This document shows positions 11,987-22,299 of a stretch of DNA of 27,500 nucleotides, in pieces. The notes beneath the pieces are model-generated. The model saw only the letters and a program-made list of their open reading frames with translations, made no database searches and was not told the DNA's origin. A program made the position numbers and the translations under genes. How positions within the stretch are numbered: position 1 is the first letter of the stretch; every line of letters begins with the position of its first letter. Source of the stretch: Chrysomallon squamiferum (Eukaryota; Mollusca; Gastropoda; Neomphalida; Peltospiridae); contig CM022667.1 in assembly GCA_012295275.1 (NCBI GenBank), positions 4,557,208-4,584,707 on the forward strand. The letters are read 5' to 3'.

Positions 11987-12155
11987 CAGGTACAACATGT
12001 AGATTGTTGCTTAGCAGAAACAATTAAGTAGTCACTAGCACTAAGCAGGTACAACTGTGTAGTCACTAGTGAGCAGGTACAACTGTATTGTCACTAGAAC
12101 TAAGCAGATACAACTAAGCACAAAGTACTAGTATTAAACAGTAACAACTGCATCA
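11987..12155. repeat. Degenerate ~28-34 bp tandem repeat
   Basis: About six copies of a unit like CAGGTACAACTGT followed by AGTCACTAGNACTAAG, starting near 11987, 12014, 12046, 12073, 12104 and 12138. Copies vary in length and sequence. Confidence 0.65.
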
Positions 12156-12645
12156 GAAGTTTAGAGAACTTAAAGAATTTGTATTTCATATAAATGTTAA
12201 ATTACCTTACTGAACTCACTGTCAAGAGAATGTAAATACAAACATCTAAGAAATATTGACCAAAAAAAAAAAAAAAAAAAATTCTTTTGAATTTTTAAAT
12301 TAAAAGAAAAAGTGTTTTTTTTCTTCTTTTTCTGAAGTTCATTTGAAGCTTTTCACAGCTTGTCTTGAAGTCTGTAGGATCAATACAGCTGACAGCACTG
12401 GGACATGGTTGACAAATGTGTGAATGTTTTATTAACAACATAATCACTTCACGATCTTACTCAGTGGCACGTTGGATTTTATTGATTAATTCATGACTAA
12501 TTAGGCTTGCCCTTATGCAGTATTAATTCACTTTCACAAGTTAAAAAAAAACCTTTAGTCTGAATACATCCATTTGTTCCTGGTTTGAGTTCATTGTTAA
12601 ACAACAAAACTATTGTAATGGTAATATCAAAAATAGTAACAGGTA
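12156..12645. other. AT-rich spacer
   Basis: A-run at about 12263-12281. No gene or named repeat recognised. Confidence 0.45.
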
Positions 12646-12835
12646 AGAATAATAATTCTGATGGTAACAATTATCATAAGCAGTAGTGGCAGTTGTAGCT
12701 GCAGTAGTAGTTCTGTAGTAGTTATGGTATTAGATGCAGTAATAGCATCTGCAGTTGTAATAGTATTAAAGGAGTAGTTGTGGTAGCAGTAGTTGTCATA
12801 TTAGTAGCCATTGCAGTGGTGGTATGTAGTTACAG
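12646..12835. repeat. Degenerate (TAG)/(GTA)n repeat
   Basis: Same type of degenerate TAG/GTA trinucleotide DNA as at 6778-7376, here about 190 bp. Confidence 0.65.
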
Positions 12836-13139
12836 ATGAATAACATAAAATGCAAAGAATATCAGATACAAAAAAAAAAAAAATAATAATAATAAAAACA
12901 CCCACATCTTCCCAAACTGATTATTTGAATATTCAAACACAACACTCACACACAGAAAGAACCCTGAAAGTCTTTTTTTTTTTTTTTTTCACATTCTACC
13001 ATACTGACAGCACTGGTTTGTGTCCTGTCTTTGTTCTTTACAAGCTCATTTCAGTGACAGGAGGCAGCAGCCAGTGAATTATTGAAAAGCTGATAAATTA
13101 TTTATGTGTTTATTAACCTGACATCTTTGTGTCTTTCAG
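12836..13139 (+). other. End of probable 5'UTR intron of the epimerase gene
   Basis: The stretch ends in a pyrimidine-containing CTTTGTGTCTTTCAG, a good animal 3' splice site, 33 bp before the epimerase ATG. It includes A-runs and a T-run (12974-12989). A second possible acceptor (TCATTTCAG) lies near 13052. The matching donor and upstream exon were not identified, so the intron may extend several kilobases into the left part of the window or beyond it. Confidence 0.45.
13138..13139 (+). promoter_or_regulatory. 3' splice site (AG) before epimerase exon
   Basis: GTGTCTTTCAG followed by AAACTGACC. It would give a 32-nt untranslated leader in this exon before the ATG at 13172. That start has A at -3 and G at +4, a strong Kozak context. 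Confidence 0.5.
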
Positions 13140-13171
13140 AAACTGACCAGAAGTGAAAGAAGAGAACGATA

Positions 13172-14185
13172 ATGGAAGACCTGTCCAGTACAAATGGCGT
13201 CAACGGAGATTTGGTGAACGGTTTCGAAAACGGCCACAGAAAGCCCAACAAAGGTCACATACTGGTGACGGGTGGGGCCGGTTACCTAGGTAGCACTCTG
13301 ATCCCCCTGCTCTTAGAAAGTGGGTACGAGGTGACGATATTTGACTGTTTCCGGTGGGGCATCACCCCCCTCCTCCCCGTCGCCGAGCACCCGCTGGTCC
13401 ACATCGTGCGAGGAGACATCTGCGACAAGAGTGCCCTGGACAAGGTCATACAGAACAAGGCGGGAATCATCCACCTGGCAGCCATTGTGGGTTACCCAGC
13501 ATGCAGCAAGGAGCCGGACCTGGCGGAGACCGTCAACGTGGGAGGCACGCAGAACATCGCCAACCTCATCAAGCCGGGACAGGCGTTGGTCTACGCCAGC
13601 ACAGGCTCCTGCTACGGGGCTGTGGATGGGGTCTGCACGGAGGAGACCAGCATCTGTCCTCTGTCTCTGTATGGCAGGACCAAAGCAGGAGGGGAGAAAA
13701 TCGTTCTCAGTGCAGGAGGCGTGGCTCTGCGCCTCGCCACAGTGTTCGGCATCGCGCCGCGACTCAGACTGGACCTGCTGATCAACGACCTCACCTACAA
13801 GGCCTTAACCCTGAAACATTTCGACCTCTACGAAGGTCACTTCCGACGCACATTCTTGCACATCCGCGACGCTGCCCGTGCCTTCATCTTCGCGTTGGAG
13901 AACTTCAAGACGATGCAGGGGCAGGCGTACAACGTTGGCGACGAGCGGATGAACCTGACCAAGTTGGAGGTCGCCCAGGAGATCCAGGCGCAGGTAGAGG
14001 ACTGCAAGATCGAGGAGAATCTGACGGGGAAGGACCAGGACAAGCGAGATTACGAGGTGTCGTATGAGAAGATTCGCAGGCTGGGCTTTCGGTCGACGAT
14101 AAGTGTAAAACAGGGCATTGCTGACCTGCTCAAAGTGCTGCCTCACATTTCACACTCAGAAGTGGCAAGATGTAAAAATATTTAA
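13172..14185 (+). CDS. NAD-dependent epimerase/dehydratase (extended SDR)
   Basis: This 337-residue protein comes from one uninterrupted exon. It is an extended short-chain dehydrogenase/reductase, probably cytosolic and acting on a nucleotide sugar; the substrate is unknown. Visible features: a hydrophilic Asn/Gly-rich N-terminal extension (1-27) with no signal peptide; Rossmann motif GGAGYLG (34-40, GxxGxxG); Asp58 ending beta-2, which favours NAD; GD (81-82); HLAAIVG (101-107); Thr144 in ASTGSCYG at the Ser/Thr catalytic position; Tyr167 and Lys171 of YxxxK, so the catalytic set is intact; [12 protein letters not shown] (186-197); [14 protein letters not shown] (225-238); AYNVG (252-256); DQDKRDY (288-294). 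From memory, the [10 protein letters not shown] and DKRDY motifs are typical of bacterial NDP-sugar epimerases encoded with surface-polysaccharide genes, more than of animal GALE. Base composition is far more GC- and CpG-rich than the flanks. Origin by gene transfer or retroposition is possible but not shown. Confidence 0.93.
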   Translation: MEDLSSTNGVNGDLVNGFENGHRKPNKGHILVTGGAGYLGSTLIPLLLESGYEVTIFDCFRWGITPLLPVAEHPLVHIVRGDICDKSALDKVIQNKAGIIHLAAIVGYPACSKEPDLAETVNVGGTQNIANLIKPGQALVYASTGSCYGAVDGVCTEETSICPLSLYGRTKAGGEKIVLSAGGVALRLATVFGIAPRLRLDLLINDLTYKALTLKHFDLYEGHFRRTFLHIRDAARAFIFALENFKTMQGQAYNVGDERMNLTKLEVAQEIQAQVEDCKIEENLTGKDQDKRDYEVSYEKIRRLGFRSTISVKQGIADLLKVLPHISHSEVARCKNI

Positions 14186-14267
14186 ACTTAGTGTTGCATA
14201 GGCTTTAGAACTTTGTGTCTCTCTTCTGTCAGTGGTTGCTTCTTTTTATGGGAAATAATACATTTAT

Positions 14268-14295
14268 GTAAATATATCTATACATATATATATAC

Positions 14296-14352
<57 letters not shown>

Positions 14353-14426
14353 CTAACACAGACATGTATGTTAATATATATATATATATATATATATATA
14401 GATAGATAGATAGATAGACAGATAAG
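14268..14426. repeat. Compound (AT)n / (TACA)n / (GATA)n microsatellite
   Basis: AT tracts at 14320-14348 and 14373-14400, TACA units at about 14296-14320, and GATA units at 14401-14424. Confidence 0.93.
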
Positions 14427-14538
14427 AAAGAAAATTATTAAGATATAATACTTTATTTTATTTTTTTTAAATCTAGCAAAGAATCTTCTATATTAAAAAC
14501 CTTCCCAGGAACAGAATAGGAGATACATACCAGCTTTT

Positions 14539-14544
14539 AATAAA
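14539..14544 (+). terminator. Poly(A) signal AATAAA
   Basis: AATAAA lies about 355 bp after the epimerase stop, with a 25-nt A-tract starting 10 nt later (14554-14578). The position suits a polyadenylation signal. The genomic A-tract may instead mark a retroposed transcript end. Confidence 0.45.
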
Positions 14545-14553
14545 CTGAATGTG

Positions 14554-14630
14554 AAAAAAAAAAAAAAAAAAAAAAAAATGAAAAACTTAATTATAACAAA
14601 TAAATAAATAAATAATAAAAAAAAAAAAAA

Positions 14631-14694
<64 letters not shown>

Positions 14695-14705
14695 AAAATA
14701 AAATA
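14554..14705. repeat. Poly(A)/A-rich tract
   Basis: A25 at 14554-14578, TAAA units at 14600-14615, and a single 61-nt A-run at about 14632-14692. Length in such a run is unreliable in assemblies. Confidence 0.9.
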
Positions 14706-14721
14706 AAATTAAATATAATTG

Positions 14722-14792
14722 ACACTAGCGAGAATTGAGCTGAGAACCTGTCACATCTCAGGCCTACTCTCTCACCAATGAATTAACTGCCA
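14722..14792 (-). repeat. tRNA-like patch, possible SINE head
   Basis: On the minus strand a weak A-box-like word (TTAATTCATTGG, 14775-14786) is followed by a B-box-like GGTTCTCAGC (14739-14748), at a spacing plausible for a tRNA-derived Pol III promoter. No intact cloverleaf is visible and the 3' body was not defined. Low confidence. Confidence 0.25.
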
Positions 14793-15364
14793 GTACATGA
14801 TTTTGAAACCTGCTCTTAATGACAAGATTAATTGCTGATAACAGCGGGAGGAACTGAGAGATGTGTTTATAATAAACACTCACTGAGTTATCTCTGTTCA
14901 GATACAAAGATAATGTTACGTAGACAGCAGAACGTTATTGTGTACATACCGAATAAGATACCTGACTTTCATCTTTTTCTAATGTTGATAACAGTTTATT
15001 AGACAGACGTAACGATTCAGTGACACAAAGATAAGTTTAACAGACAGTGATAACAAATTCAAATACCTTTCTATTTATAGCGTTTTCGTTACAGTTATTA
15101 TTATTTTCTTTTTAACCATGTTATCAGGTGATTACGTTTTAAAAAAAAAAAATTAATAACTAAAGTTTTTTTAGAAAAATAATAATAAAATTTTAAATGT
15201 TTTGTGTACATTTTTCTACATTTGTTTTCACTAAATTCGGGTTTCTTTGATATTGATATATCATTTAGCTATTATTTGATTTGATCACTGTTTTCAGATT
15301 TTTTCTGTGATGAAAATGAATGATAAATTTGAAAATATTTGACATAAACCATCATGTACTTAAG

Positions 15365-15400
<36 letters not shown>

Positions 15401-16960
15401 CTGGTTGATGTTACCTAGAAAATTCACTGTTTTCACCTATATAGTTTTATATATACATTTGAATATAAGGTGAGTCAACAAAAACATAACAAATATAGAT
15501 ACATTCACAAACATACAAATGCAAACATGAACAATCATAAACACACACATAAAACATACATAATACCTCTCTTACGAGACATGATAAAAAAATTTAATGT
15601 GATTTCATAGCTGTACATAATTCTTACTGAAAACTCAAATGATGAGTAAAACTGAATAAAGTAATAATTAATTATTTAGCAAATTAACATCTTTTTTTTT
15701 AATTGCTGTTACTAGGAATATGTTTGATGTGTTTAAACAAGGTAAATAATCGGTTTGTTTTGTGTGTGTGTTGTTTCATTAACAAGCATGTTTACTTGTT
15801 ACTTGAATATCATCACATTCTGTTTTATACTACCCATTAAATATGTAACCATGACAACCTGGCAGTTAGCATTAATAAACCTTTCTTTTTTCTTTTTTTC
15901 TTTTTTAAAATTTATTATCATTATTAGTGGGGTTTTTTTAATAATAATGGTTTTAAATGCAGTGAGATAACAAAATTTTGGTGGAGGGGCATTTGCTTTT
16001 AAAAAGTTTTCAGGGATAACTTTTAGCTTTAAATATTTAGAATTTTGCAATATTTTACATTCTATTTGGAATCTTCTTTACAGAAAGTTAATTTTTTTAA
16101 CGGATTTCTGATAGTTTTTGGTTTTTCTGGTGTTTTTATTTTTTGGGGGGTTTAAAATATTCATGTGAGATGTAAATAGTTATTAATTTAAAATTTAAAT
16201 GTTAACTAAAATTATAATGTTGATGATAATGATGAAAGTGCTTTGATATAAATTCACTTTTGTTAGTTTATTTTATATTAGAATATTAATGATAATTATG
16301 TTAATGACGATTAATGTGATGATCATGTTAATAAAAAAAGTTTTGATTAATTTTTGTAAATTTAAAAAAAAAAGATTTTGTGGTTTTTATTTAATTTTTT
16401 AATTTTTATTTCTTATTTTATTTTATTTTTATGATGTGGGGATTTGCCAGTTTATACATAATTTATTTTATTTGTTGTTGTTGTTTTTAGTAAAAATTCT
16501 AGAAAGTTGTTATAATTTCAAATGCCTGTTTATATTTTCCAGTATAAAAAATGTTATTAAAAAATTTGTTTTCTTTTGTTTGTTAACCAGAATTAATTCT
16601 GTATACTGTGACAATTATCTGTTAAACTTATTCATCAACATAATATTAAAAAAAAATAATAATAAAAAAAAAATTGTGATATTACATTAAGGGACCATAA
16701 TTCTCATTATATTTTTCTGTAATTTCCACATTTTAGCCAAAGCACCTACTATATCTTCTACTATTAAATATTTCACTTGGGATATTATTTTTTGGAGATT
16801 CTTAAATGCATTTTGCTAACATTGCTAATTTTCCTGAAATTGTAATATATTTTTTCTGCCATTTTGTGCATAACTAAAAATATATTTTTATACTTATTTT
16901 AAAACTATTTTAATACTATGATGATATATATTTCCACAAATGGAATTTTCTTTATTACTT

Positions 16961-16992
<32 letters not shown>

Positions 16993-17144
16993 TATAGGAT
17001 ATGTATACAAATTTAAACAGTTACTATTTATTGTCAATTTCTAACTTAATATCTACAGGCAGTCATACTGTCTACTTTTATTTAAAGTATTCATCTTTTA
17101 TTTGAATATATGTATATATATATATATTTTTTTTTAATTATTAT
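14793..17144. other. AT-rich desert
   Basis: Very AT-rich, with no exon seen. It includes A-runs at 15365-15398 and T-runs at about 15890-15906 and 16968-16993. Open frames of 61-84 codons here are Phe/Leu/Lys-rich, as expected from composition. Confidence 0.5.
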
Positions 17145-17245
17145 TACTGTTACATTTGTAGTGCTTAAACAAAATTATTTATTTTATTAAAAATACATAA
17201 TTACATTCATAATACCTTTTGCAGCATTGACAACAAATTTTAATA
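17145..17245. repeat. Dispersed repeat, copy 1
   Basis: GTGCTTAAA at 17161 and TTTGCAGCATTG at 17219-17230 occur with the same spacing at 20613 and 20671-20682. The intervening AATTATTTAT-rich sequence is also alike. Two old copies of one unnamed repeat are the simplest reading. Confidence 0.4.
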
Positions 17246-17272
17246 TTTAGAAAAAAAATTTTACAGTACTTC

Positions 17273-17273
17273 N
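17273..17273. other. Ambiguous base (N)
   Basis: A single undetermined base inside TACTTCNAGGAAG. It marks an unresolved assembly or consensus position. Confidence 0.95.
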
Positions 17274-17344
17274 AGGAAGAAAATAAAGACCCTGGAAGAA
17301 TAAATGAGCCCCAAAATATTAAAATAAAAATTAAAAAAGGGACA

Positions 17345-17347
<3 letters not shown>

Positions 17348-17391
<44 letters not shown>
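17348..17391. repeat. (AT)n microsatellite
   Basis: About 22 AT units. Confidence 0.95.
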
Positions 17392-17396
<5 letters not shown>

Positions 17397-18087
17397 GTGA
17401 TACATCCAGACAGTTCCCTGTTTTGAGTGTTGTATCGTAATTAAAATAATGTTGTACACGTATGTTTGTCCCTTTATTTAAATCACATTTATAAAACATT
17501 TTTCACTTGTTTCTTTCTTTCTTTTTGTGTATGTATTCCAAATTCCATTACAAAAACTGGTTTTAGAGTTCTTAACATTTCCATCTTCTTTGACAAGATC
17601 GCAAATTAAGAAAATGAAATGAAATGTGTATGATGAATATTTATTTTATTCATTTCATTGACAGTACACCTGCAAGCAAAATAGAAAAGAATAAAAAAGA
17701 TAATAAATGATATTTTCTGTCAATTTCAAACATTTTATTTATTTGACCTCACAAAAATAAAATAGGAATATATTTAGTAAGATTAAAAAGAAAAAAAAAA
17801 AAAAAAACAACAATTTCTGTTGCACTGACATCGTTGAAAAAATGTCCCTAATTGATACCGAGTTTAAAAAAAATATATATATATATATATAAATTTTAGA
17901 GTCATTTCAGCATTTTTTATTTGAAATTCTTCAAATTATGCCTCAAAAATATTTTTTACTTTAAAAGTCTTGAATTATTTTGGTTTTAACCTTGTGACAG
18001 AAGACATGTAATAGCACTTTGTTTTCTAAAAAAATTTAAAACTGTATGTATCTGTCTCTCTTTCTGCCTTTAGTCACAGTTAAATTG
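17392..18087. other. AT-rich spacer
   Basis: Short (CTTT)n near 17510-17525, an A-run near 17791-17806, and (AT)n near 17874-17892. No gene recognised. Confidence 0.45.
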
Positions 18088-18164
18088 AAACTGATACTGA
18101 TCTAACAATGTTAGGAAATTTTAAACTGATACTGATACAGATCTAATAACATTAGGAAATTTTT
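18088..18164. repeat. Tandem duplication (~35-42 bp, 2 copies)
   Basis: Copy 1 at 18088-18122 and copy 2 at 18123-18164 share AAACTGATACTGAT, ATCTAA and TTAGGAAATTTT. Copy 2 has an extra ACAG and a few substitutions. Confidence 0.8.
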
Positions 18165-18570
18165 GCCCAACTCAGACACAATATTAACTTGTGCCAACTA
18201 AAATACATCGAGTAGCAGTCTTTGCTGTTTTACGTTGTGTGGATTTTTTTGTTAGATGCTGTAAAACCATAAGTTAATGCAGTCAGTGTATTCAGTATTG
18301 TAAGCAGTAATGTTACAATTCATTTATTTTCACATAAGAAATGTATACATTATAAATACATTTTGTTAATAGAAGTTGTTACGAGATGTTGTCTAACATT
18401 TTAGTTAATAATGGCTGCGGGGTTGTTTATGTCATAATGTGTTTCATTGATAGAAATCATGATGAAAGTTTATTTTCAAAACTTCTCGTTACGTGCACGC
18501 AATGGCTGCAGGGTTAAACCTCGATACATGTCATCTATCATTTGTACATTAACATTTCACCTTGATTTAA
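18165..18570. other. AT-rich spacer
   Basis: The word AATGGCTGC-GGGTT occurs twice 90 bp apart (18410 and 18501), perhaps an old duplication. No gene recognised. Confidence 0.4.
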
Positions 18571-18878
18571 CGATTGAGTAACTTATGTAATATTAAATTA
18601 TTACTATTTTAAAAACAGTCATTGACTAGTTTGCATAATATTAAATTACTATTTTAAAAATGATGATTGAGTTATTTATATAATATTAAATTACTGTTTT
18701 AAAAACAATGATTGAATTACTTACATAGTATTAAATTAGTTTTAAAAACAATGATTGAGTTACTTATAATATAAAATTACTATTTTAAAAACAATGATTG
18801 AGTTACTTACGTAATATTAAATTACTGTTTTAAAAATGATGTTTGGATTATTTATGTAATATTAAATTACTGTTTTAA
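18571..18878. repeat. Minisatellite with ~45-bp unit
   Basis: About seven copies of a unit reading ATGATTGAGTTACTTAYRTAA then TATTAAATTACTRTTTTAAAAACA. Copies vary by substitutions and small indels (one lacks about 6 bp near 18736). Confidence 0.92.
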
Positions 18879-19567
18879 ATAAACGAAAGGTCATTTGGAT
18901 TGGTTTCATCTCACCTTGAACATTAGTGTAGTTGTTAGAGAGAGTTTAATTAAATAATTTAAATCATTTGATTGTTGAAGCATCCATGAATTATCTAAAT
19001 AAATTATTTAAAACATTATGTATCTGAAGATAGTACATGATGTTGTTGAGTTTTCTCCCAGGAATCATTTTTGTTTTAAAAACCAAGAAGAAAAAAGTTT
19101 TAAATTTATTTGTTATTTACATTTGTTACTGCTATACTTTTAAGATATGAACCCAATTTAAGAATTTTATGTGTTTTTCTTTTATAACTTTTATATATCT
19201 CTTACTTGAAGTAAATTTAAAATGATGTCAACAATGACAGTTTAACTAACCAAAACTTCCAAGTGAAGATGAAAAATATATAATTTTTTCTTTTTGTTTA
19301 GAGACTAAACAAATAATTCACCAACACAATTTATGGATCTACACCTTTGTGAACTGTCTTAATTTCAGATAATCAGTATAGTTGAATGTTTTATTTATTT
19401 TTTTTTTTCTAATGGTGCAGTTTTTGACACAGTTATATACATCTAAATAATGTTGTTTTTTATTATTATTTTTATATATATCTAGATATATATGGATTTC
19501 CAGATATATATAAAAATTTTCCATAGACAATATGTCTGTAATGCACTGGCAACTTTGTAATAGTTGG
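18879..19567. other. AT-rich spacer
   Basis: No gene recognised. Around 19470-19510 there are TATATATCTAGATATATA-type palindromic AT words. Confidence 0.45.
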
Positions 19568-19652
19568 AACAGCAAATAGCTGAGTTGGCTTTCTCGATGG
19601 TTTGATCCTAAGAACTCTCAGGTTCCATTCAGTCATTAACTGTTGAGCTCAC
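19568..19652 (+). repeat. tRNA-like patch, possible SINE head
   Basis: TAGCTGAGTTGG at 19577-19588 fits the Pol III A-box consensus TRGCNNARYNGG, and GGTTCCATTC at 19621-19630 fits the B-box core GGTTCRANTC with one mismatch, 32 bp later. The arms do not form a convincing cloverleaf, so a decayed tRNA-derived SINE head is likelier than a working tRNA gene. Confidence 0.35.
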
Positions 19653-20014
19653 CTTAGGTTACTTTGAAAATTGCATTTCCTAAGCTGATTTTTTTTTTAT
19701 ATAAGTCATAAAGCTGCAGTGAGTTGTTTATAAAGTTATGAGCATTTATGAATGTACTTAAAATCATTTTTCTCCCCACCCATGTATTTTTAAGCAGTCC
19801 CCCAGAATGGGAACTACCTCCCAGGATGAAGGTCAGGTAGTAATTAATTTGTAGTTTATAATTAGTTTTAGGCATTAGTTGCATTTTACATTGGAATATA
19901 TTCAGTGTACATGTTTTATCAGTGTAAATTTTGTTTCTGTGCTTTGTAATCACTTGTTCATTTTATCGTTATTTTTATTTGTTAAAACTTGTAGGAGTTT
20001 ATCTATCCATGTAT

Positions 20015-20020
<6 letters not shown>
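19653..20020. other. AT-rich spacer
   Basis: No gene recognised. The 99-codon minus-strand open frame at 19654-19953 has no domain signature and ordinary AT-rich composition. Confidence 0.45.

Positions 20021-20052
<32 letters not shown>
20021..20052. repeat. (GT)n microsatellite
   Basis: About 16 GT units. Confidence 0.94.
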
Positions 20053-20055
<3 letters not shown>

Positions 20056-20597
20056 TGACTGTCTATAATATATCTATCTTTATATACATATAATCATCAA
20101 AGTTACTTAAATAAACCAGAAACTGCATAATGTATTATGAACAAATATTTGTATTCTTTTAAAAATTTGTTTCCAATTAAAATATTCCTTGTATATCCCT
20201 ATTATTGTTGTTTCTTGAAAATAATTTATTAATTTATATACTTTTTTTTTCACACAAGCAACTTGTTACCATTAATGGAGACCAAACTTTATTTAACAAT
20301 AAAGTTTAAAATTATTAATAGAAAAGGCTGTCATTTTCTATTGTTCTGTGTATCATTTCAGAGAAAAATAAAATTTGTAATAAAGTACTGATAGAAGTGC
20401 AGAAAAGTACTTACATACTATATACATATACATATACACACACTAAAAACAATTAACTTGTAAATGTGGCTATTATTTTTTTTTTCATTTTTAATTATTC
20501 TCATCATGTTTAAAACTATTATTTTTATTGGCATTTTTTCCATTTAACAATTTTGATTTTGTACTTTTTAATATATCTGTTTTCTTACATTTTTATT
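20053..20597. other. AT-rich spacer
   Basis: T-rich, with no gene recognised. Confidence 0.45.
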
Positions 20598-20692
20598 TTT
20601 GTTATATTTGTTGTGCTTAAATTCAATTATTTATATTATACAAACTACATACTTAGCATTATAAAACTGTTTGCAGCATTGAAAACAAAAAA
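20598..20692. repeat. Dispersed repeat, copy 2
   Basis: Partner of 17145-17245: GTGCTTAAA at 20613, then ATTATTTAT-rich DNA, then TTTGCAGCATTG at 20671-20682, with the 60-bp spacing conserved. Confidence 0.4.
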
Positions 20693-21713
20693 TAATAATA
20701 AATTTGCATTTACTATTTTACTTTCTAATACAAGTCTGAGTGACAAATATTGCTGATCTGTTGTGATTCTTGCGATTTTTTCTATGGTTCCTCTGTGTAC
20801 AGATGGGTTACTATAATTTTTGTATATAAATAAAATACATTTATAATAAATTCAAATTTCTTATTGATTTGTAAATTATTTAATCAGTTTTTATCTGTTT
20901 AGAAATGATCTGTTGACAGAGAAATTTAATTATTTTAAATAAACAAATAACCAGACTGCACATGAAAGAGAATATATTAGTGTGCATGTATTTGTTAATT
21001 TTATTTCGTCAGAATTCATGGCAACAAAACGATTCCCGTAATTCGATAATTTCTGGACCCATTCATATTATATACACTAAGTATAAAATATTTAACAATT
21101 ATATACAATATGCACTGAATGATAATAAGTTTATACATTAATCATTTAAAACAGCATTAGTTGTTTTAAAATGTAAAATGTACAGTAACTTCACCCAGTA
21201 GCAAATGGGATTTACAGTGAATTTTAGTTTATAGTTAGTTATCAATAAAAGAGAGTTTGAAAGAAAGTAGGAAATAAAGTGTAAAGAAATTCAGAAATGA
21301 TTTCATACAATACATACCATTTTATTTTATTTTAATGAATTTAAAGTATTGCATCAAAAGAAAATGTTGGAAATCGATGATTTTTATTTTTATTAAATTT
21401 TCATAGGATCATTTAGTTAGCACCTTTTCAGAAATGTATTATTATTAATTCTGAATGTATTTATCAGTACATAGATCGTACAAAATAACAACAGCAACAG
21501 CAACAACAACATGATACTGGCATCATGAACGGACAAAACAATATTACTGTGGATTGCAAGTAAGCTATGGTCAAAGTATGAATCTCGAATCGTAAAAAAA
21601 AAAAACACGTGAAAAATCTGAAATGCATTCGCCCATTCATGGCGGGTTTGAAAATGGACAATTAAAAACCTGTAGCGTTAGTTCCAGTCAAGACCTGCTG
21701 TCGTAAGGTCGTA
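20693..21713. other. AT-rich spacer
   Basis: No gene recognised. A CAA-rich patch at 21488-21510 gives spurious Cys/Leu-rich frames. Confidence 0.45.
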
Positions 21714-21945
21714 ATTCTCGACAAACTGTACTTGGTAATGAAAATAACAATGTCCTTACAGTATTACCAGAGTAAGGATCCTTGAACTCACAGTAAGATG
21801 ACTAATAAATAAAAGGTACTATATTTAAACGGATTTAATTAATCTGCAGTTGGTGATAAAAATTACCAATATTGCCAATAAACAAAGTCCTCATATGAGG
21901 TCCAGAGTTACGGTTCTTGAATTTGTAGCTGGATGGCAATATTAA
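21714..21945. repeat. Diverged ~60-bp duplication
   Basis: ACAATGTCCTTACAG...CCAGAGTAAGGATCCTTGAACTCACAG at about 21749-21793 matches ACAAAGTCCTCATATG...CCAGAGTTACGGTTCTTGAATTTGTAG at about 21883-21930. The two are about 135 bp apart. Confidence 0.45.
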
Positions 21946-22299
21946 TATATATAATATATAATATATAAAGTAATAAAAAAATATTTAATCGTTAATATCA
22001 GTTTCACCAAAGTCGTTTGATCTATATGTCCCAGATAAAAAGGAAAGAAAAAAACAACAACAAATAAAAAAAAAAAAAAAACAAATACATGATCAACATT
22101 TTTACAGAAATGATGTTAAAACTATATTTATACATACAAAAACAACAACAACAACAACAACAATAATAACAAAAATATGAAACAATAATAAATTCAAAAA
22201 AAAAAAAACAACAACTAAATAAATAAATGTACACGTAGCACTGATTTCGGAATAAATGAACAAGTTTGCATTGAAGCGGTTTTCAGCTGATTTCCATCG
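21946..22299. other. AT-rich spacer with CAA runs
   Basis: (TATAA)n at 21945-21967, an A-run at 22066-22082, and (CAA)n at 22141-22162. Open frames on the minus strand are artefacts of these. Confidence 0.5.

Larger units (their letters stand above)
14186..14553 (+). other. Probable 3'UTR of the epimerase gene
   Basis: AT-rich sequence from the TAA stop to the AATAAA at 14539-14544 and the A-tract that begins 10 bp beyond it. It includes the AT/TACA/GATA repeats at 14268-14426. Confidence 0.45.

Noticed and set aside
13341-14067. Other long open frames on both strands inside the epimerase (for example 146 and 237 codons on +, 113 codons on -)
   Set aside because: They are out-of-frame shadows of the GC-rich epimerase exon. 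They read as Arg/Pro/Ser/Thr-rich sequence without domains, while the 337-codon frame carries every family motif.
13172-14185. Bacterial contamination as the source of the epimerase
   Set aside because: It is embedded in microsatellite-rich AT-rich DNA, has a splice acceptor and strong Kozak context upstream and a poly(A) signal downstream, and has no operon neighbours. Long-read coverage would confirm this.
19568-19652. Functional tRNA gene
   Set aside because: A- and B-box words are present, but the acceptor, anticodon and T stems do not pair convincingly.
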